Positions 33,857 through 51,002 of a DNA stretch of 64,000 nt are shown here, in pieces. How positions within the stretch are numbered: position 1 is the first letter of the stretch; each line of letters opens with the position of its first letter. A model generated the notes under the pieces. That model searched no databases, was not told where the DNA came from, and worked only from the letters and a program-made list of their open reading frames with translations. The position numbers were made by a program, and so were the translations under genes. Source of the DNA: Amaurobius ferox (Eukaryota > Arthropoda > Arachnida > Araneae > Amaurobiidae); the NCBI GenBank assembly GCA_951213105.1, contig OX578133.1, positions 143,078,851 to 143,142,850 on the forward strand, read 5' to 3'.

Positions 33857-34824
33857 AATTTCCTTATGTACGTAATGCTATATATAGGGAAAGGTTTATG
33901 ACGGGGTCGAATATTGTAATTCGAGTTTTTGCTGGAAATGCACGTTTCAAGCATCCCTGAACTCGAATCAAATGCGTTTGAAGTGATGTTTCTCTTTGTG
34001 TGTGTGTGTGCGTGTGTATGTGTGTGCGCGTGCGCTCGATATTTCTCGAACGAATAGAGCAATTCGAGAGAAATTCGATACAAATATTACAATAAGTGAA
34101 TACTGGAACCCTATTGATTATAAATGCAATCGAATGTTCGGAAGACTCCCCTAAATTTTCGAACAAAATGTTGAAAAAATCATTAAAACATCAGAATTTT
34201 CAATAATGTTACGTGAATAATGATTTTTTATGTAATTTTTTATTTGAAAACGACTGCCACAAATTTTAGAACCGTAGCATAAACCGTTCTGGAAATACTG
34301 TGTACATTTTACAAAAAAAAAATGAATAAAAATAAAAAATAAACTTAAAATAATTTTAAAATACAATAACTATTGTAAAATATATTTACTTTTCATATGT
34401 AATAGGCGAACAATTTGTTAACTCTCTTGGATCTAGTTCGTTCCATTCACTAGAAAAAATAATTTGGGTAATAATTTTGTATTTTAACGTCCAACAATTC
34501 CCCAGTAACCATTTACAAAATGGTTACTGGGAATGGTTTTATGAAATACGAAACTCAACATTTTCTATACGTTATATATATATATATATATATATACTTG
34601 TTTTCTATACGTTATATATATATATATATATATATTTGTAATTTTTGCAAGCTGGCTATGTGAAAAAAATATTTTACATATATATATATATATAATTTAA
34701 TATAATTTCAAATATATATACGTGTCATTTTGTGCAGTTAAACTCAATTCAATGGATTATTAAGAAAGTGAAAAAAATATGAATTTGAGTTTGTAGGGAA
34801 AGTCATATGCTACTCCCGTCACAC
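33857..34824 (+). mobile_element. R1 family element, diverged copy
   Basis: Left end TTTCCTTATGTACGTAATGC...AGGGAAAGG and right end GTAGGGAAAGTCATATGCTA. Contains two duplicated blocks CTATACGTTATATATA at about 34560-34635. Confidence 0.6.
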
Positions 34825-36994
34825 TCTTTTCTTAATGTGAAACTGAGAGTATAAACGTGTGAAAGATTAAAAAAAAATTCCTAATATATAAACGTATAGA
34901 GAAATACACTCTACAAATTATAGTCAGTTTCAATAAAAAATTTTGAGAAATAAAATTAGTTCAGACAAACACAGTAATTGTTAATAAAATCTGTAATGTT
35001 TATGAAGTATTATTTTTGTATAATTATACTCCAGAATTTAAAGGAAAATTTTCAATAACAAATTATCTATTTAGTTTTTTCAATGTGCGATAGACTAATT
35101 TAGAACGTAATATGGATTTAAAAAATTTACATCCTGTATAAATGTACAGAAAAATAGTCTAGATAGAACCTTAATAATTTCAGTCAATGTCGGTAAAAAT
35201 ATTTGAAAAATTTTTTAGTTCAGAAAGAAACGCAGTGGCTTGAAGAGACTGGCTGCAGTGTTTGACAAACATCGAAATGGAAATTTTGAAATGCAGTGAT
35301 TCCATCAAAATGTCATACTCCGCAAACATTTGCATATAAGTTTTTAGCATATGATAGAGGCCAATACGTTCACAGAGAACTGATGATATTCATAAATACA
35401 AGTTTTAATGAAAGTTAAATGATGTGAATTTTTGCTCATAATACCCTTCTTTGAACTTCAATTCTATGTTTAACCTCGATAACTTGACTGGTTCGTAATC
35501 CCTGTCAAATTCTACATGAATTACAATTCTATTTGTATAATGCTTTTTAACACGAACTCCTTACACATCAAGTTCCGTTTTACCCCAGCTGATAACATGT
35601 ACTTATACAAATTAGCTTCTCTTAGAAAGATCGAAAACGTTTTTCTTTGAACTTGATGTACAATCATTTTTAAATATGTATCTACGCCAGGTGACGTTAT
35701 GATTTTAAATATTATGCTGCTGAGATTACTTGTGCTAGTGAAATTTCCTAACATGAAATACCGTTTTCATGAACTGATAACATGCACCTATAAAAATTAG
35801 CTTCTCTTAGAAAAAAGAAAACTGCATGTGCGTAAACTTGAATACTTTGACAACATTGTTCTGATAATAAGCAAATACAATGGCTGTTTATGTATTTCTA
35901 AAAAAATACTGTTATGGTATTAGTTGTTAATTTTGATTTCATTTTGTCAAAACGTTTAAGATGATTTTTATGTCTCATAATGAGTACAGTATTTATGAAG
36001 CCAAAATGTACACATTGCTTAACAATATTGTCATTATTGTGCATTTAATGTCGTGCAATGTGTTTTGCAATAATACCCTTCTTTGGTTAGGCGAACTGCT
36101 TTTAACACAAATAGTTTTTCGATCACATGTTCCCTTTAGCGAAGTTCAACTGTATTTCTTTGGGAGTAATAGAAAAGTATTTTAGATAAAATGGTATAAG
36201 TTATTTAGCATTTGAATAAAATTGCCTTTCAAAAAGCAGCATTATAAGTATAGCTTAAATTACTGTGCATACAGTTTATATTCGGTCCTGTATATCATAG
36301 CTTATTTTAAGATCAATTTTTTAACTTCCTGATTGTTTGCATGAACAAAGTTTGTCTCTTTTGGAAACAATAGTTAAGAATCTCAGATAGAAATATGAAC
36401 GAAACTAGTGACTTGATATATGAATAGAATTGTGTGCCTAAAATTGCACTATAACTTTATCTTAATTTATTGAACATACAGTTTAAATTATATTCTGTAT
36501 GTCCTCATTATGACTTTTGTACTATTTAAATATTTAAATACAGATTATATTTATAAAATATGTGTATACTTTGCTCTTTCATAAGGCTAACTAGATAAAT
36601 ATATTTTAAACTAATTCGAAATTATACGCAAAACTATACTTAAACGGACTTGTGATAATATATTTTAAATGAATCAAATATCACTTACCGGGCAAATTTT
36701 TCAACTTTTAAAAAGTAGCACTACAGAAAGCCTCTCCAAAAATGTTCGCCAAAGTGATGCTACAACTTTTAAAGTAAGTTAATCACAACTGTAAGTTCTA
36801 TTTTAATTACGGGGGTAAAAATGCACAAAAAACACGCACTTATCCAGACGTTAGCCTTGCACCTACAGACAGTCCCTTAGATCCTGAGAAGTTATAACAT
36901 GAAAGCAAATAAATGCGTGTATCAGCAGTTGCGGTTCGCAACTTTGAAGCCTCTGAGCACTGTCCCGAATGATTATAGAGGACTAAGAACTCAC
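34825..36994. other. Non-coding DNA with one local duplication
   Basis: A ~60-base block (CTGATAACATG.ACTTATA, TTAGCTTCTCTTAGAAA) occurs near 35590 and 35775. No gene supported. Confidence 0.4.
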
Positions 36995-37099
36995 CACTCT
37001 GGATCCTCTATCCCAGAACAGTGCCATCTGGCGGAAGGCTGCGAGTAAATGATCCACATCTTCTGAAACAGAATTGGTGAGAATCCCGCTCAGTTTCTT
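36995..37099 (-). CDS. Candidate 105-bp internal exon
   Basis: On the minus strand an acceptor (TTCTGCGCTGCAG) precedes a 35-codon open stretch in phase 0, followed by a consensus donor (GTGAGTTC). The peptide contains SEDVDHLLAAFRQMALFW, an amphipathic helix, and ends DRGSRV. Composition is protein-like and GC-richer than the flanks. An overlapping frame is also open, and the pyrimidine tract is weak. No family recognised. Confidence 0.3.
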
Positions 37100-40680
<3,581 letters not shown>

Positions 40681-41460
40681 AGTGACTAGCCGCCTTTGGC
40701 GACCAGCCTGTTCGCAACCCTTGAAAATGCTGATCGTGGCAAATTCCAACCGTGGCAAACTCGTTGGCGCGACCTACCATAAAGGTGTAAGGTAACTGGT
40801 TGGACGGCCAGGATGTGCCACCCAATTTAGACCGGAACCCAGTGGGGGAGGCATCCACAGGGAACGTACCCTCCTTCCCCTACCACCAATCTCTCGGAAA
40901 AACATACGGACCCATATGTTTAACGTGATCGTACTCCGCGTGAACATGGCTGCAGTTTTGGCAGTGGCGGGAATCGAACCCGGGCCTACCGCGTGCAATT
41001 CCCGCGCGCTAACCACTGGGCTACTTCGCCCTCCGCGACAATCTCCATAACTTTATTTTTATTCACCCAATTTAGACCGTACCCTCCTTCCCCTACCACC
41101 AACCTCTCGGAAGGACTCACGAACCCACATGTTTAACGTGATCGTACTCTGCGTGAACGTAGCGTAAGTTTTGGCAGTGGCGGGAATCGAACCCGGACCT
41201 ACTGAGTGAAATTCCCGCGCGCTAACCACTGGGCTGCCGCGCCCTCCGCGACAATCTCCATAACTTTCTATATATTCACCCAATTTAGACGGGAACCCAG
41301 TGGGGGAGGCATCCACAGGGGCCGTATCCTCCTTCCCCTACCACCAACCTCTCGGAAGAACTTACGGACCCACATATTTAACGTGATCGTATTCCACGTA
41401 AACACGGCGGCAGTTTTGGCAGTGGCGGGAATCGAACCCGGGCCTACCGCTAACTTCCCG
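40681..41460 (-). repeat. tRNA-derived SINE array, left block (one full copy plus two partial units)
   Basis: Minus strand: A box GTAGCCCAGTGGTTAGCGCG and B box GGGTTCGATTCCCGCC, then AGTACGATCACGTTAAACAT and GGATGCCTCCCCCACTGGGT. The full copy (40681-41034) extends through CCAACCAGTTACCTTACACC to GGCTGGTCGCCAAAGGCGGC. Partial units end early and join through a TTATGGAGATTGTCGCGGAG linker. B boxes lie near 40974, 41187 and 41431. Confidence 0.8.
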
Positions 41461-42310
41461 CGCGCTAATTTGCAATTTAAAATGACCATATGCTTAATTC
41501 CGTCATCCTCATTCCATTGTTTCATTGTTCCATCATTTAAAATATTCATAAAATTAAAATATCCATTTAAAAAAATCCAAAAGTTAAACTATACATTTAA
41601 AAAATCCATATCGTTCCATCATTTAAAATATAAATATAATAATTTATATGGAGTAAAGGAGCTCTATTCAGAACCGTGACGTCACCTCCACCTTGACGTC
41701 CCTACCCACCACCTTCCCTCCTTCTGCGGGGGAGAAACGCCGGTTAAGAAGCGGCACGCCGAGCGGAACGCTGAGAAATTGAAATTCGGAAACTTTTAAA
41801 ATCCCGATCCTGTGGGCAATACAGAATATTTCCTGACCAGATTGGACTTGTAAGAATGCCAGATGTTTGACCTTTCTAAAAATGTAAATTATGAGTCGAA
41901 ATTATGAGTACTTTTTACTATGCGAGAATTTAAAAACCAAAAATCGTTTTTTTGAGCCAAAAGTGACTTTTGTTTTAAAATCATAAAAAAATATTAGAAT
42001 TTGTCCCTGAGATTTGAAATTGATATATTTTTACTTGAAATTCTCTGCTCTTTCCGATGGTGTGATTTGTTTTTTTCTACAATGTCTGGATCGTGGAGAA
42101 AAAAGAGCAAAAAGGTCAAAAAACGGTCGAAATCGCATAAAACATTAAATAACAAAAAAAATAATTAAAATTTTAAAAATCGGTTTTCACGTGTCCCCTT
42201 CCCACCCCCCAGGGTCTCCGATTGCCAAATTTCATAGCTCTCCGACGCGCGGTCGCGAAACGTATAGTGTATAAGACAGACACACACACAGACATTGCCT
42301 TTTATTATTT
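41461..42310 (+). repeat. ~800-bp repeat D1, copy 1
   Basis: Starts with ATCC/CATTTAAA-rich direct repeats, then GTGACGTCACCTCCACCTTG, GAGAATTTAAAAACCAAAAA and TCTCCGACGCGCGGTCGCGA. It ends GTATAAGACAGACACACACA, then CATTGCCTTTTATTAT. No protein. Copies 2 and 3 follow at 43796 and 44607. Confidence 0.8.
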
Positions 42311-43795
42311 ACTAGCCGCCTTTGGCGACCAGCCTGTTCGCTACCCTTGAAAATTCTGACCGTGGCAAACTCGTTGGCGCGACCTACCAGAAAGGTGTAA
42401 GGTAACTGCTTGGAAGACCAGGAAGTGCCACACAATTTAGACCGGAACCCAATGGGGGAGGCATCCAAAGAGACCGTACCCTCCTTCCCCTACCACAAAC
42501 CTCTCGGAAGGACTTGCAGTCCCACACGTTTAACGTGATCGTACTCCGCGTGAACACGGCTGCAGTTTTGGCAATGGCGGGAATCGAACCCGGGCCTACC
42601 GAGTGAAATTCCCGCGCGCTAACCACTGGGCTACCGTGCCATCCGCGACAATCTCCATAACTTTATTTTTATTCGGCAATTTTGGGAATCGAACCCGGGC
42701 CTACCAAGTGCAAATCCCGCGCACTAACCACTGGGGTACTTCACCCTCCGCGATATTCTTCATAACTTTCTTTTTATTCACCCAATTTAGACCGGAACCA
42801 AGTGGGAGAAGCATCCACAGGGACCGTACCCTTCTTCCCCTACCACCAACCTCTCGGAAGGACTTACAGACCCACATGTTTAACGTGATCGTACTCCGCG
42901 TAAACACGGCGGCAATTTTGGGAATCGAACCCGGGCCTACCGAGTGCAATTTCCGCGCGCTAACCATTGGGCTACTTTGCCCTACGCGACAATCTCCATA
43001 ACTTTCTTTTTATTCATCCAATTTAGACCGTACCCTCCTTCCAATACCACCAACTTCTCGGAAGGACTCACGGACCCACATGTTTAATGTGCTCGTACTC
43101 CGCGTAAACACGGCGGCAATTTTGGGAATCGAACCCGGGCCTGGTAACTGGTTGGACGGCCAGGATGTGCCACCCAATTTAGACCGGAACCCAGTGGGGG
43201 AGGCATCCACAGGGAACGTACCCTCCTTCCCCTACCACCAACCTCTCGGAAAAACATACGGACCCATATGTTTAACGTGATCGTACTCCATGTCAGTGGC
43301 GGAAATCGAACAAGGGCCTACCGCGTGCAATTCCCGCGCGCTAACCACTGGGCTACTTCGCCCTCCGCGACAATCTCCATAACTTTCTTTTTATTCACCC
43401 AATTTAGACCGTACCCTCCTTCCCCTACCACCAACCTCTCGGAAGGACTCACGAACCCACATGTTTAACGTGATCGTACTCTGCGTGAACGTGGCGTAAG
43501 TTTTGGCAGTGGCGGGAATCGAACCCGGGCCTACTGAGTGCAATTCCCGCGCGCTAACCACTGGGCTGCCGCGCCCTCCGCGACAATCTCCATAACTTTC
43601 TACATATTCACCCAATTTAGACGGGAACCCAGTGGGGGAGGCATCCACAGGGGCCGTATCCTCCTTCCCCTACCACCAACCTCTCGGAAGGACTTACGGA
43701 CCCACATATTTAACGTGATCGTATTCCACGTAAACACGGCGGCAGTTTTGGCAGTGGCGGGAATCGAACCCGGGCCTACCGCTAACTTCCCGCGC
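42311..43795 (-). repeat. tRNA-derived SINE tandem array, right block
   Basis: One full-length SINE at the left, then repeated truncated units; seven B boxes near 42580, 42691, 42925, 43128, 43305, 43521 and 43766. Spacing ranges from about 110 to 245 bp. The last two units plus D1 copy 2 repeat the arrangement at 41060-42310, showing a segmental duplication. Confidence 0.8.
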
Positions 43796-44606
43796 GCTAA
43801 TTTGCAATTTAAAATGACCATATGCTTAATTCCATCATCCTCATTCCATTGTTTCATTGTTCCATCATTTAAAATATCCATAAAATTAAAATATCCATTT
43901 AAAATATCCAAAAGTTAAAATATACATTTAAAAAATCCAGATCGTCCCATCATTTAAAATATAAATATAATAATTTATATAGAGCAAAGGCGCTCTATTT
44001 AGAACCGTGACGTCACCTCCACCTTGACGTCCCCACCCACCACCTTCCCTGCTTCAGCGGGGGAGAAACGAACGGAACGCCGAGAAATTTAAAATCATGA
44101 CGTCTTTAAAATTGCGATCCTGAAGGCAATTTTCATTATTTCTGGACCAGATTAGACTTGTAAGAATGCCAGATATTTCAGCTTTCTAAAAATGTAAATT
44201 ATTAGTCGAAATTATGAGTACTTTTTACTATGCGAGAATTTAAAAACCAAAAATCGTTTTTTTGAGCCAAAAGTGACTTTTGTTTTAAAATCTTTAAAAA
44301 ATATTAGAAATCGAAATGGAGATTTGAAATTGATATATTTTTACTCGTAATTGTCTGCTCTTTCCGATGGTGTGAGTTGTTTTTTTCTACGACGTCTGGA
44401 TCGTGGAGAAAAAAGGGCAAAAAAAGGTCGAAATCGCATAAAACATTAAATAAATAAAAAAATAATTAGAATTTTGAAAATCGGTTTTCACGTGTCCCCT
44501 TCCCTCCCCCCCAGGTCTCCGATTGCCAAATTTCGTAGCTCTCCGACGCGCGGTCGCGAAACGTATAGTGTATAAGACAGACACACACACAGACATTGCC
44601 TTTTAT
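43796..44606 (+). repeat. ~800-bp repeat D1, copy 2
   Basis: Same order of blocks as copy 1, closer to copy 3 (shares GAGCAAAGGCGCTCTATT and a shorter GAGAAACGAACGGAACGCC segment). Confidence 0.8.
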
Positions 44607-45408
44607 TATATAGTGCTTAATTTCATCATCCTCATTCCATTGTTTCATTGTTCCATCATTTAAAATATCCATAAAATTAAAATATCCATTTAAAATATCC
44701 AAAAGTTAAAATATACATTTAAAAAATCCAGATCGTCCCATCATTTATAATATAAATATAATAATTTATATAGAGCAAAGGCGCTCTATTCAGAACCGTG
44801 ACGTCACCTCCACCTTGACGTCCCCACCCACCACCTTCCCTGCTTCAGCGGGGGAGAAACGAACGGAACGCCGAGAAATTTAAAATCATGGCGTCTTTAA
44901 AATTGCCATCCTGAAGGCAATTTTCATTATTTCTGGACCACATTAGACTTGTAAGAATGCCAGATATTTCAGCTTTCTAAAAATGTAAATTATTAGTCGA
45001 AATTATGAGTACTTTTCACGATGCGAGAATTTAAAAACCAAAAATTGATTTTTTGAGCCAAAAGTGAGTTTTGTTTTAAAATCTTTAAAAAATATTAGAA
45101 ATCGAAATTCAGATTTGAAATTGATATATTTTTACTCGAAATTCTCTGCTCTTTCCGATAGTGTCATTTGTTTTTTTCTACGATGTCTGGATCGTGGAGA
45201 AAAAAGGGCAAAAAGGGCAAAAACGGTCGAAATCGCATAAAACATTAAATAAATAAAAAAATAATTAAAATTTTAAAAATCGGTTTTCACGTGTCCCCTT
45301 CCCTCCCCCCCCGGGTCTCCGATTGCCAAATTTCGTAGCTCTCCGACGCGCGGTCGCGAAACGTATAGTGTATAAGACAGACACACAGACATTGCCTTTT
45401 ATTATATA
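44607..45408 (+). repeat. ~800-bp repeat D1, copy 3
   Basis: Directly follows copy 2 head to tail and ends GACAGACACACAGACATTGC, then TTTTATTATATAGAT. Confidence 0.8.
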
Positions 45409-45955
45409 GATATAACAAGCTTAAGTATATCAACTAAAATACTAACTACAAATCGAAACATAGAGGCTTATAATAGATATTTCGAACTATGTAACAAACA
45501 AGATTAGACAAAAATGAAATTTGGCTGTCTCTTTGGACAGAATATAATAAGAATTAACAAAATTTTCAACATTGCACACATAAAATACATATTTTTGACT
45601 CAAATTTTCATAGTTAGTGCAATTGACAAAAATATGTCCCCAATATTCTTTTGCCTCAGAAGTACATAGCTGGCACGATTCATTTACATTTATCTTGGTT
45701 TAATGTAAATGAATATGTAAATGATTAACCTTAGATTTTGCAGAAATAAACAGGCGATATTGATCCAAACGAATTTGTATAATAATACTTTTAACATTCA
45801 GGGGAAGTAAGAGAGCAAATAGTCCTTTATAGAAAGAATGATTTTTAAATAAGGGTAAAAGACAGAAAAATATTGGTAAGAAAACATAGAAAATGTTTCT
45901 GCTGTATGTTCCAATCTACCCCTTGCAACTACTCTCCAAAAGCTGCAAACTACTC
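45409..45955. other. Non-coding AT-rich DNA
   Basis: No gene supported. Confidence 0.4.
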
Positions 45956-45963
45956 TTCTACAA

Positions 45964-47117
45964 CAGAATTGGGTAGCCGAAAATACATGTATTTAAAATA
46001 AAGTTTTAAAATACATTTGTATTTTGTGTGTCATATTTTAAATTTCAAAATTAAATTATTTTGTTTATGTATTGAAAATACATGTTAAAAGTATTTTATA
46101 TTTTTAAAATAGTCAAAATAGATTTCTAAGTAGATGAAGAAACATTAAGTGAGATGTCATCATTTCCGGAAAAGGTGGATGCAAATCTTGGAGAGGGATA
46201 AATTAAATTTAAAATTAATTCACCTGATTCTGCAGATGACGATATGATAACAGTTCATGTTTTACAGAAATAATTTTGCCTAATCACATAAGATGTGTTA
46301 GTCAATTTAACTGTCACCACAAACGTTAACAGGTTTATTAAAACATTCTGACTTTCTCGGTTCCGAAGCAGCCTTATTAAAATGTTCAACGTTATGGAGT
46401 TATGGAAGTTGTCAAGAAGGCCAAAATTAGAGGAAATCATTGATGAGGGTTTTGGTACCAAAATGAAATCACCCATTCCCAACACTATATAATTCATTAT
46501 TTGATGTTATATGTCAAATTTTAAAGACTGATGAGAAAGAAGCTTTTATTTCGATCTGTTTTAAAGTCTTGAAATAAAAAAATTATTTAACTCTGTGGAA
46601 GCAGAATATCTTAAAGAATATGGGTGTACCTGTTGTAAAACATATTGCTGTAGGTATTGATTGCTTCCAAGGTAAAAACAGTATATATATTTTTTTTTCG
46701 GGGGGGGGGGGGTAATTGTTACCAACGATTTTTACCATGAAAACTAAATTAAAAGATATTATGACAAATTTACGCCTGAAACACGTGATGGTTTATATAG
46801 TTTTTCAATATATATAGTTATAGTTTTTCAATGCGTTCAAATCTTGTTTTTAAATGTCAATGTTAAAATTTAGCAAATATAAGATTTGTTTATTTCCAAT
46901 AAAATAAGATAGATAAATATTACTTTGCATTGAAATTTCAATTCAATAACGTTTAATTTTTTAAATGCATTTTGTATTTTAAATATACTTTGAAAGTACG
47001 TGTATTTTGTGTTTGTAAATATTTTCTTTGGAAGTCATTTTGTATTTTATGCCCTAAAACCTATGCATTTTGTATTTTGTATCAGAAATACATTTTCAAT
47101 GTGTTTTTCACAACTCT
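45964..47117 (+). mobile_element. Decayed hAT-family element
   Basis: Left end CAGAATTGGGTAGCCGAAAA and right end (inverted) AGAGTTGTGAAAAACACATT are imperfect inverted repeats. Each continues with AAAATACATTTGTATTTTG-type blocks. The 8-bp flanks TTCTACAA (45956-45963) and CTCTACAG (47118-47125) match at 6 of 8. Inside, about 46600-46675 reads NMGVPVVKHIAVGIDCFQGK. That fits the hAT transposase block ending in LQGE, but the frame is broken elsewhere. A G-run lies at 46698-46711. Confidence 0.5.
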
Positions 47118-47125
47118 CTCTACAG

Positions 47126-49764
47126 GAATGGAAGTTTATTGTAATCTGCTTCTCTTTATCACCTGAGTGAAAGGATGAAACGTCGATACAAAGCTTGTGT
47201 CGAAGTCAGGTAAGCTCATATTTCATATTAAGGTTTGTTTGGTTTGTTTGTATATAACACATGAAACTTTTCCGAATGTATTAAGTGTGAAGTAACCACT
47301 TAAAGGGTAAAAAATATAACTAAATAATTTCAATAAAATAAGACTTATATTTCTTTAATTTTATTATTATACTCATAAATATATATTATTTAATTGACTA
47401 CCATTTTGTGAAATTTAGAATCAATCAAAGGGCATATTTTGATTTATGTCGGATTTAATGCCGCGTGCTTAACTTTTGGAAGGCAGTTTGTTTCTCTTAC
47501 AAAGTTTTGTTGCGTATTTTTCATAAAAAATTATTCAATTTTAGTCTTAGATAATGGATAATCTTAGATTGAGGATTCTATTACTTATTATTATTTTATT
47601 CTAACTCTACCTTTCCGTTATTTTATGTCCTAAATTTCTCAACTTCTATTCCAAAAAATCGTACTTTGATGATTGGCTAGATCTATAAAATGGCAGACTA
47701 TAGAATGTGTGTCTGATCGTTCGTCGAAGTATCCTAAGTTTATAGCATTTTGTATTTTTCATCTTTGGTGCAAGTTGAAATTTAGTTTGGTAATGATTCA
47801 AGTTCAGCTTAGCTTAAGTGTTTAGATTAGCATGTATCGTGTAGATATTTTATTGCCAGCATTGTAATTAGTTTGTACATATATTGATTTGTATGTAGAG
47901 TTAGATGTCATCGGTTTTCCAACGAGATCAACTGTTGGCTTTAAGATTGCAATTGCCGGGATTCTTTCACAGAATTGTAGCCGTTAGGTAAATTGATGTT
48001 TGCTGTAGATTGAAGTCAATTTATATTTTCAAAGTCATATCAAGATAGTTTAAGATTCATTTCAAATTGATCTTGTGTAGTGAAGAATAAATTAGAAACT
48101 AAACGTCAGAATCCAAATAAGTTAAAACCTTATAAGTGTACATCTTTTTTTACTTTAATTAATCATTTTACATTTCGTCTGAAGACAGGTTAGGTGGGGT
48201 CTCGGTGCATATACATCATTACATGAGGTACTGTAGTTTCAACTCCAAATGACGTACTCAGTATAATGTGCGAGTGTCATTTAAATACAATAGCACAACC
48301 ATAAAATAGCATAGATAAAATCAGTCAGTTAAACAACCTGAATGCAATTCCAAAGTCCCCAAATTCTTGATTTCTATTGATTGCCCATGAAGAGTTAATG
48401 ACCAACGGCGATTTACTAACAAGAAGTTGAAGAGTCCAGATAAAGAAAACGGTAATCCGAAGTAAATATAGCTAGAAACTGTATCAATAACATAGTAATC
48501 CATGACTCACTCATTACCGCGAGACAATTGTCCTCCTTTAAGAACAATCATGACTTTTGTTTAGTCGACTTTTAAAAGTCATCAAAACGATGTAATATCA
48601 GCAAAAAGAAGAAAATTAATTCTTTGTGGAGGTCTATTTATCTGCAGGCCAAGTATGCTGGGATTTTACTGTTTTCCAATTAGGCCCATATGTAAAGAAG
48701 AAATAGCTTGGGACTTAAAATTTGTTCCTGTAAGATATCGTCCTCGATATTAACATAATCTGTTAGACCACTCGGTGTGAACACACAGAACTTGGCATTT
48801 TCGTATATTTCTTTCAAAACTTAATACATTTATCACTAATACTAAAATAATTCATAACTTTCCATAGCACGGATTGATCTAGTGAATCGAATAACCAACG
48901 AAAATCCACAAAAATTGCTTCCAATTTTCTACACTTCCAGGGCAGTTTTCGTTGAATCAACTTGAATATCCGGGAATGCGAACATTTGAATGGTAGTACT
49001 GCAGTTTATTCGAAAATCAGCCTGGCATTCAGAAATAAAACATTTGTCTTCTAACTAATCAGCAAGTTTTGTTTATTTATGGTTTTCGCTAATTCTTTTG
49101 CAAGATATTACGCCATTATTGCAAAAGTAAAATTTATAACATCTCGAGCCATAGTAAATTATACAATTACTAACACCAACTCAACATAAATCATAAACAA
49201 TAGTGTCAGTCAACTTTGGTTAAAAACACTTTGAAAACACCATAATATGTGTTAAATGTGTATGCATTTTCTTTTACCAATTTTAACGTTTTATATCAAA
49301 ATCGTGCAAAATTCGATTGTGTATCATGGTGTATATCAGTATCTTATAAATTGCTTCATTCGTTTGTAAATGGGAAAACTGTATAGAAAAGGACGGTTTA
49401 TTTTATTTAGCATAAATGTTTTTTTTTTATTAATTTTAAATGCTTAAATTATTTCTAAAAGTTTATATATTTTCCATTTACAACCTCCTTGTAATCAATA
49501 GGCTTCTTAAATTTACCGAGTAAAATAATCTTACCCAATTTAATGTAAAATCATTATCTGTTATATATCATACCGAATACTCAAATCTGTTTCTTCGTGT
49601 TCAGGATGCACAAAGCGTCTGAATCCGTAAAACCCCGAAAATCGGATTTTGGATCCTATTAAAATATTTTCCCTTAATATATTATGTACTGTTAGCAAAG
49701 TAAAAATCTGATGTGACATGACCTTTACAATGAAGTAATAATTTATTTATTGTTTGGAAAACAC
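47126..49764. other. Non-coding AT-rich DNA, longest quiet stretch
   Basis: No repeat array, RNA or gene recognised on either strand; the frames present are short. Confidence 0.4.
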
Positions 49765-49769
49765 AAAAA

Positions 49770-49890
49770 AATAGAATCCTAGTATGTTGAGTAGAATCCT
49801 AGTATAGAAGTAGTAGAGTATAGAATCCTAGTATAGAAGTAGTACAGTATAGAATCCTAGTATAGAAGTAGTATAGTATAGAATCCTAGT
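49770..49890 (+). repeat. ~36-bp tandem repeat
   Basis: AGAATCCTAGTATAGAAGTA with GTAnAGTAT spacer, four to five units. Confidence 0.85.
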
Positions 49891-50314
49891 ATGATTCAAA
49901 CTGTACGAAATTCAATGAGCGTTTAAAATATATTAATTAAAATGTTTACGTCAATTATTATGTCATTTTCTATTTTGTGTTCAAAGATGCTATACATACT
50001 CAGCCACTGCACTGTGACGACAAATGCTCTAAACAAGCCAAACTTTGTTCTAAAACTGTGTTATTATGTATAAGATATACCAGATGTTGCTTTCAGTATA
50101 AAATATGTGCGCATTTTAAAAGCATTCATATTGCTTTTCAAAAAATTTACATTAAAATATTTAATTTAATTGCCATATAAAAAAATAAAAAATATATAAG
50201 TATCTGTTATCGGTTTGTAAAATTATCTGCCCAGACAAGTCTAAAAAATATAGCATACTTGTCCAGTTTGTACTAATTTGCAAAAATAATAATGAAATTT
50301 TTTTAAAACGCTTT

Positions 50315-51002
50315 ACGCTTATAGGTTCCATGGTATACTGCTCATGACTGTTTAAATTTTTACTTACATATTAGAAAGCAGTTGATAAACATTATTAACA
50401 TACGTTCTGGCATCATGACTATAAGCTCTGGTGTCCCCCAGGTTTCAGTTCTTGGACCTCTCTTATTTCTACTGTATATTAATGATACGTTTAATTTGAA
50501 TTTAAATGATCAATTAAACTCTTTTGCTGATAAAACTGTGTTAATATGTTCTGAAAATGATTATAATAATATACTGCGCAATATAAATGATGGCATGAAG
50601 CGTTCATATATGTGGTATTCAACCAATAAATTAAATATTAATGTTTCTAAAACCAATTATATGTTGTTTTCCTTATCAACTCGTAGTATATTCTTAGACA
50701 TTGGATATAAATTGCTAAATGATTCGACACAAAATCCTTGTTTATGTCCAATAATTGATCATGTTAAAGTTTGAAGATATTTGGGTGCATATATTGATTA
50801 TAATCTTAAATGGCGTTCCCATGTGGCTCATGTTGTGTCTAAACTACGTTATATTTTATTTAATCTTTATCATCTTAGGTCAATTGTATCAGTCATTTTG
50901 AAAAGATTTATACACCTCCTCTCAAAATTGATAGTACCGTATGGCAGAAGCTCCTTCAAAGTTGTGCTTAGATGTATTTGTGGTGCGAAGATTATTCATT
51001 GA
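50315..51002 (+). pseudogene. Non-LTR (jockey/CR1-like) reverse transcriptase fragment, inactive
   Basis: Around 50343-50402 the frame matches the region before RT block 3 (LHIRKQLINI, NIRSG). Then comes SSGVPQVSVLGPLLFLLYIN, the canonical SGVPQGSVLGPLLFLLYIND with one change, and FADKTVLI where FADDTVLI is expected. After the in-frame TGA at 50772-50774 the same frame continues RYLGAYIDYNLKWRSHV, the usual post-YADD block. The catalytic aspartate change, the stop and an upstream frame break show a dead LINE remnant. No 5' ORF or tail is found. Confidence 0.85.

Noticed and set aside
49770..49890. CRISPR-like array
   Set aside because: A plain tandem repeat without unique spacers, in eukaryotic DNA.
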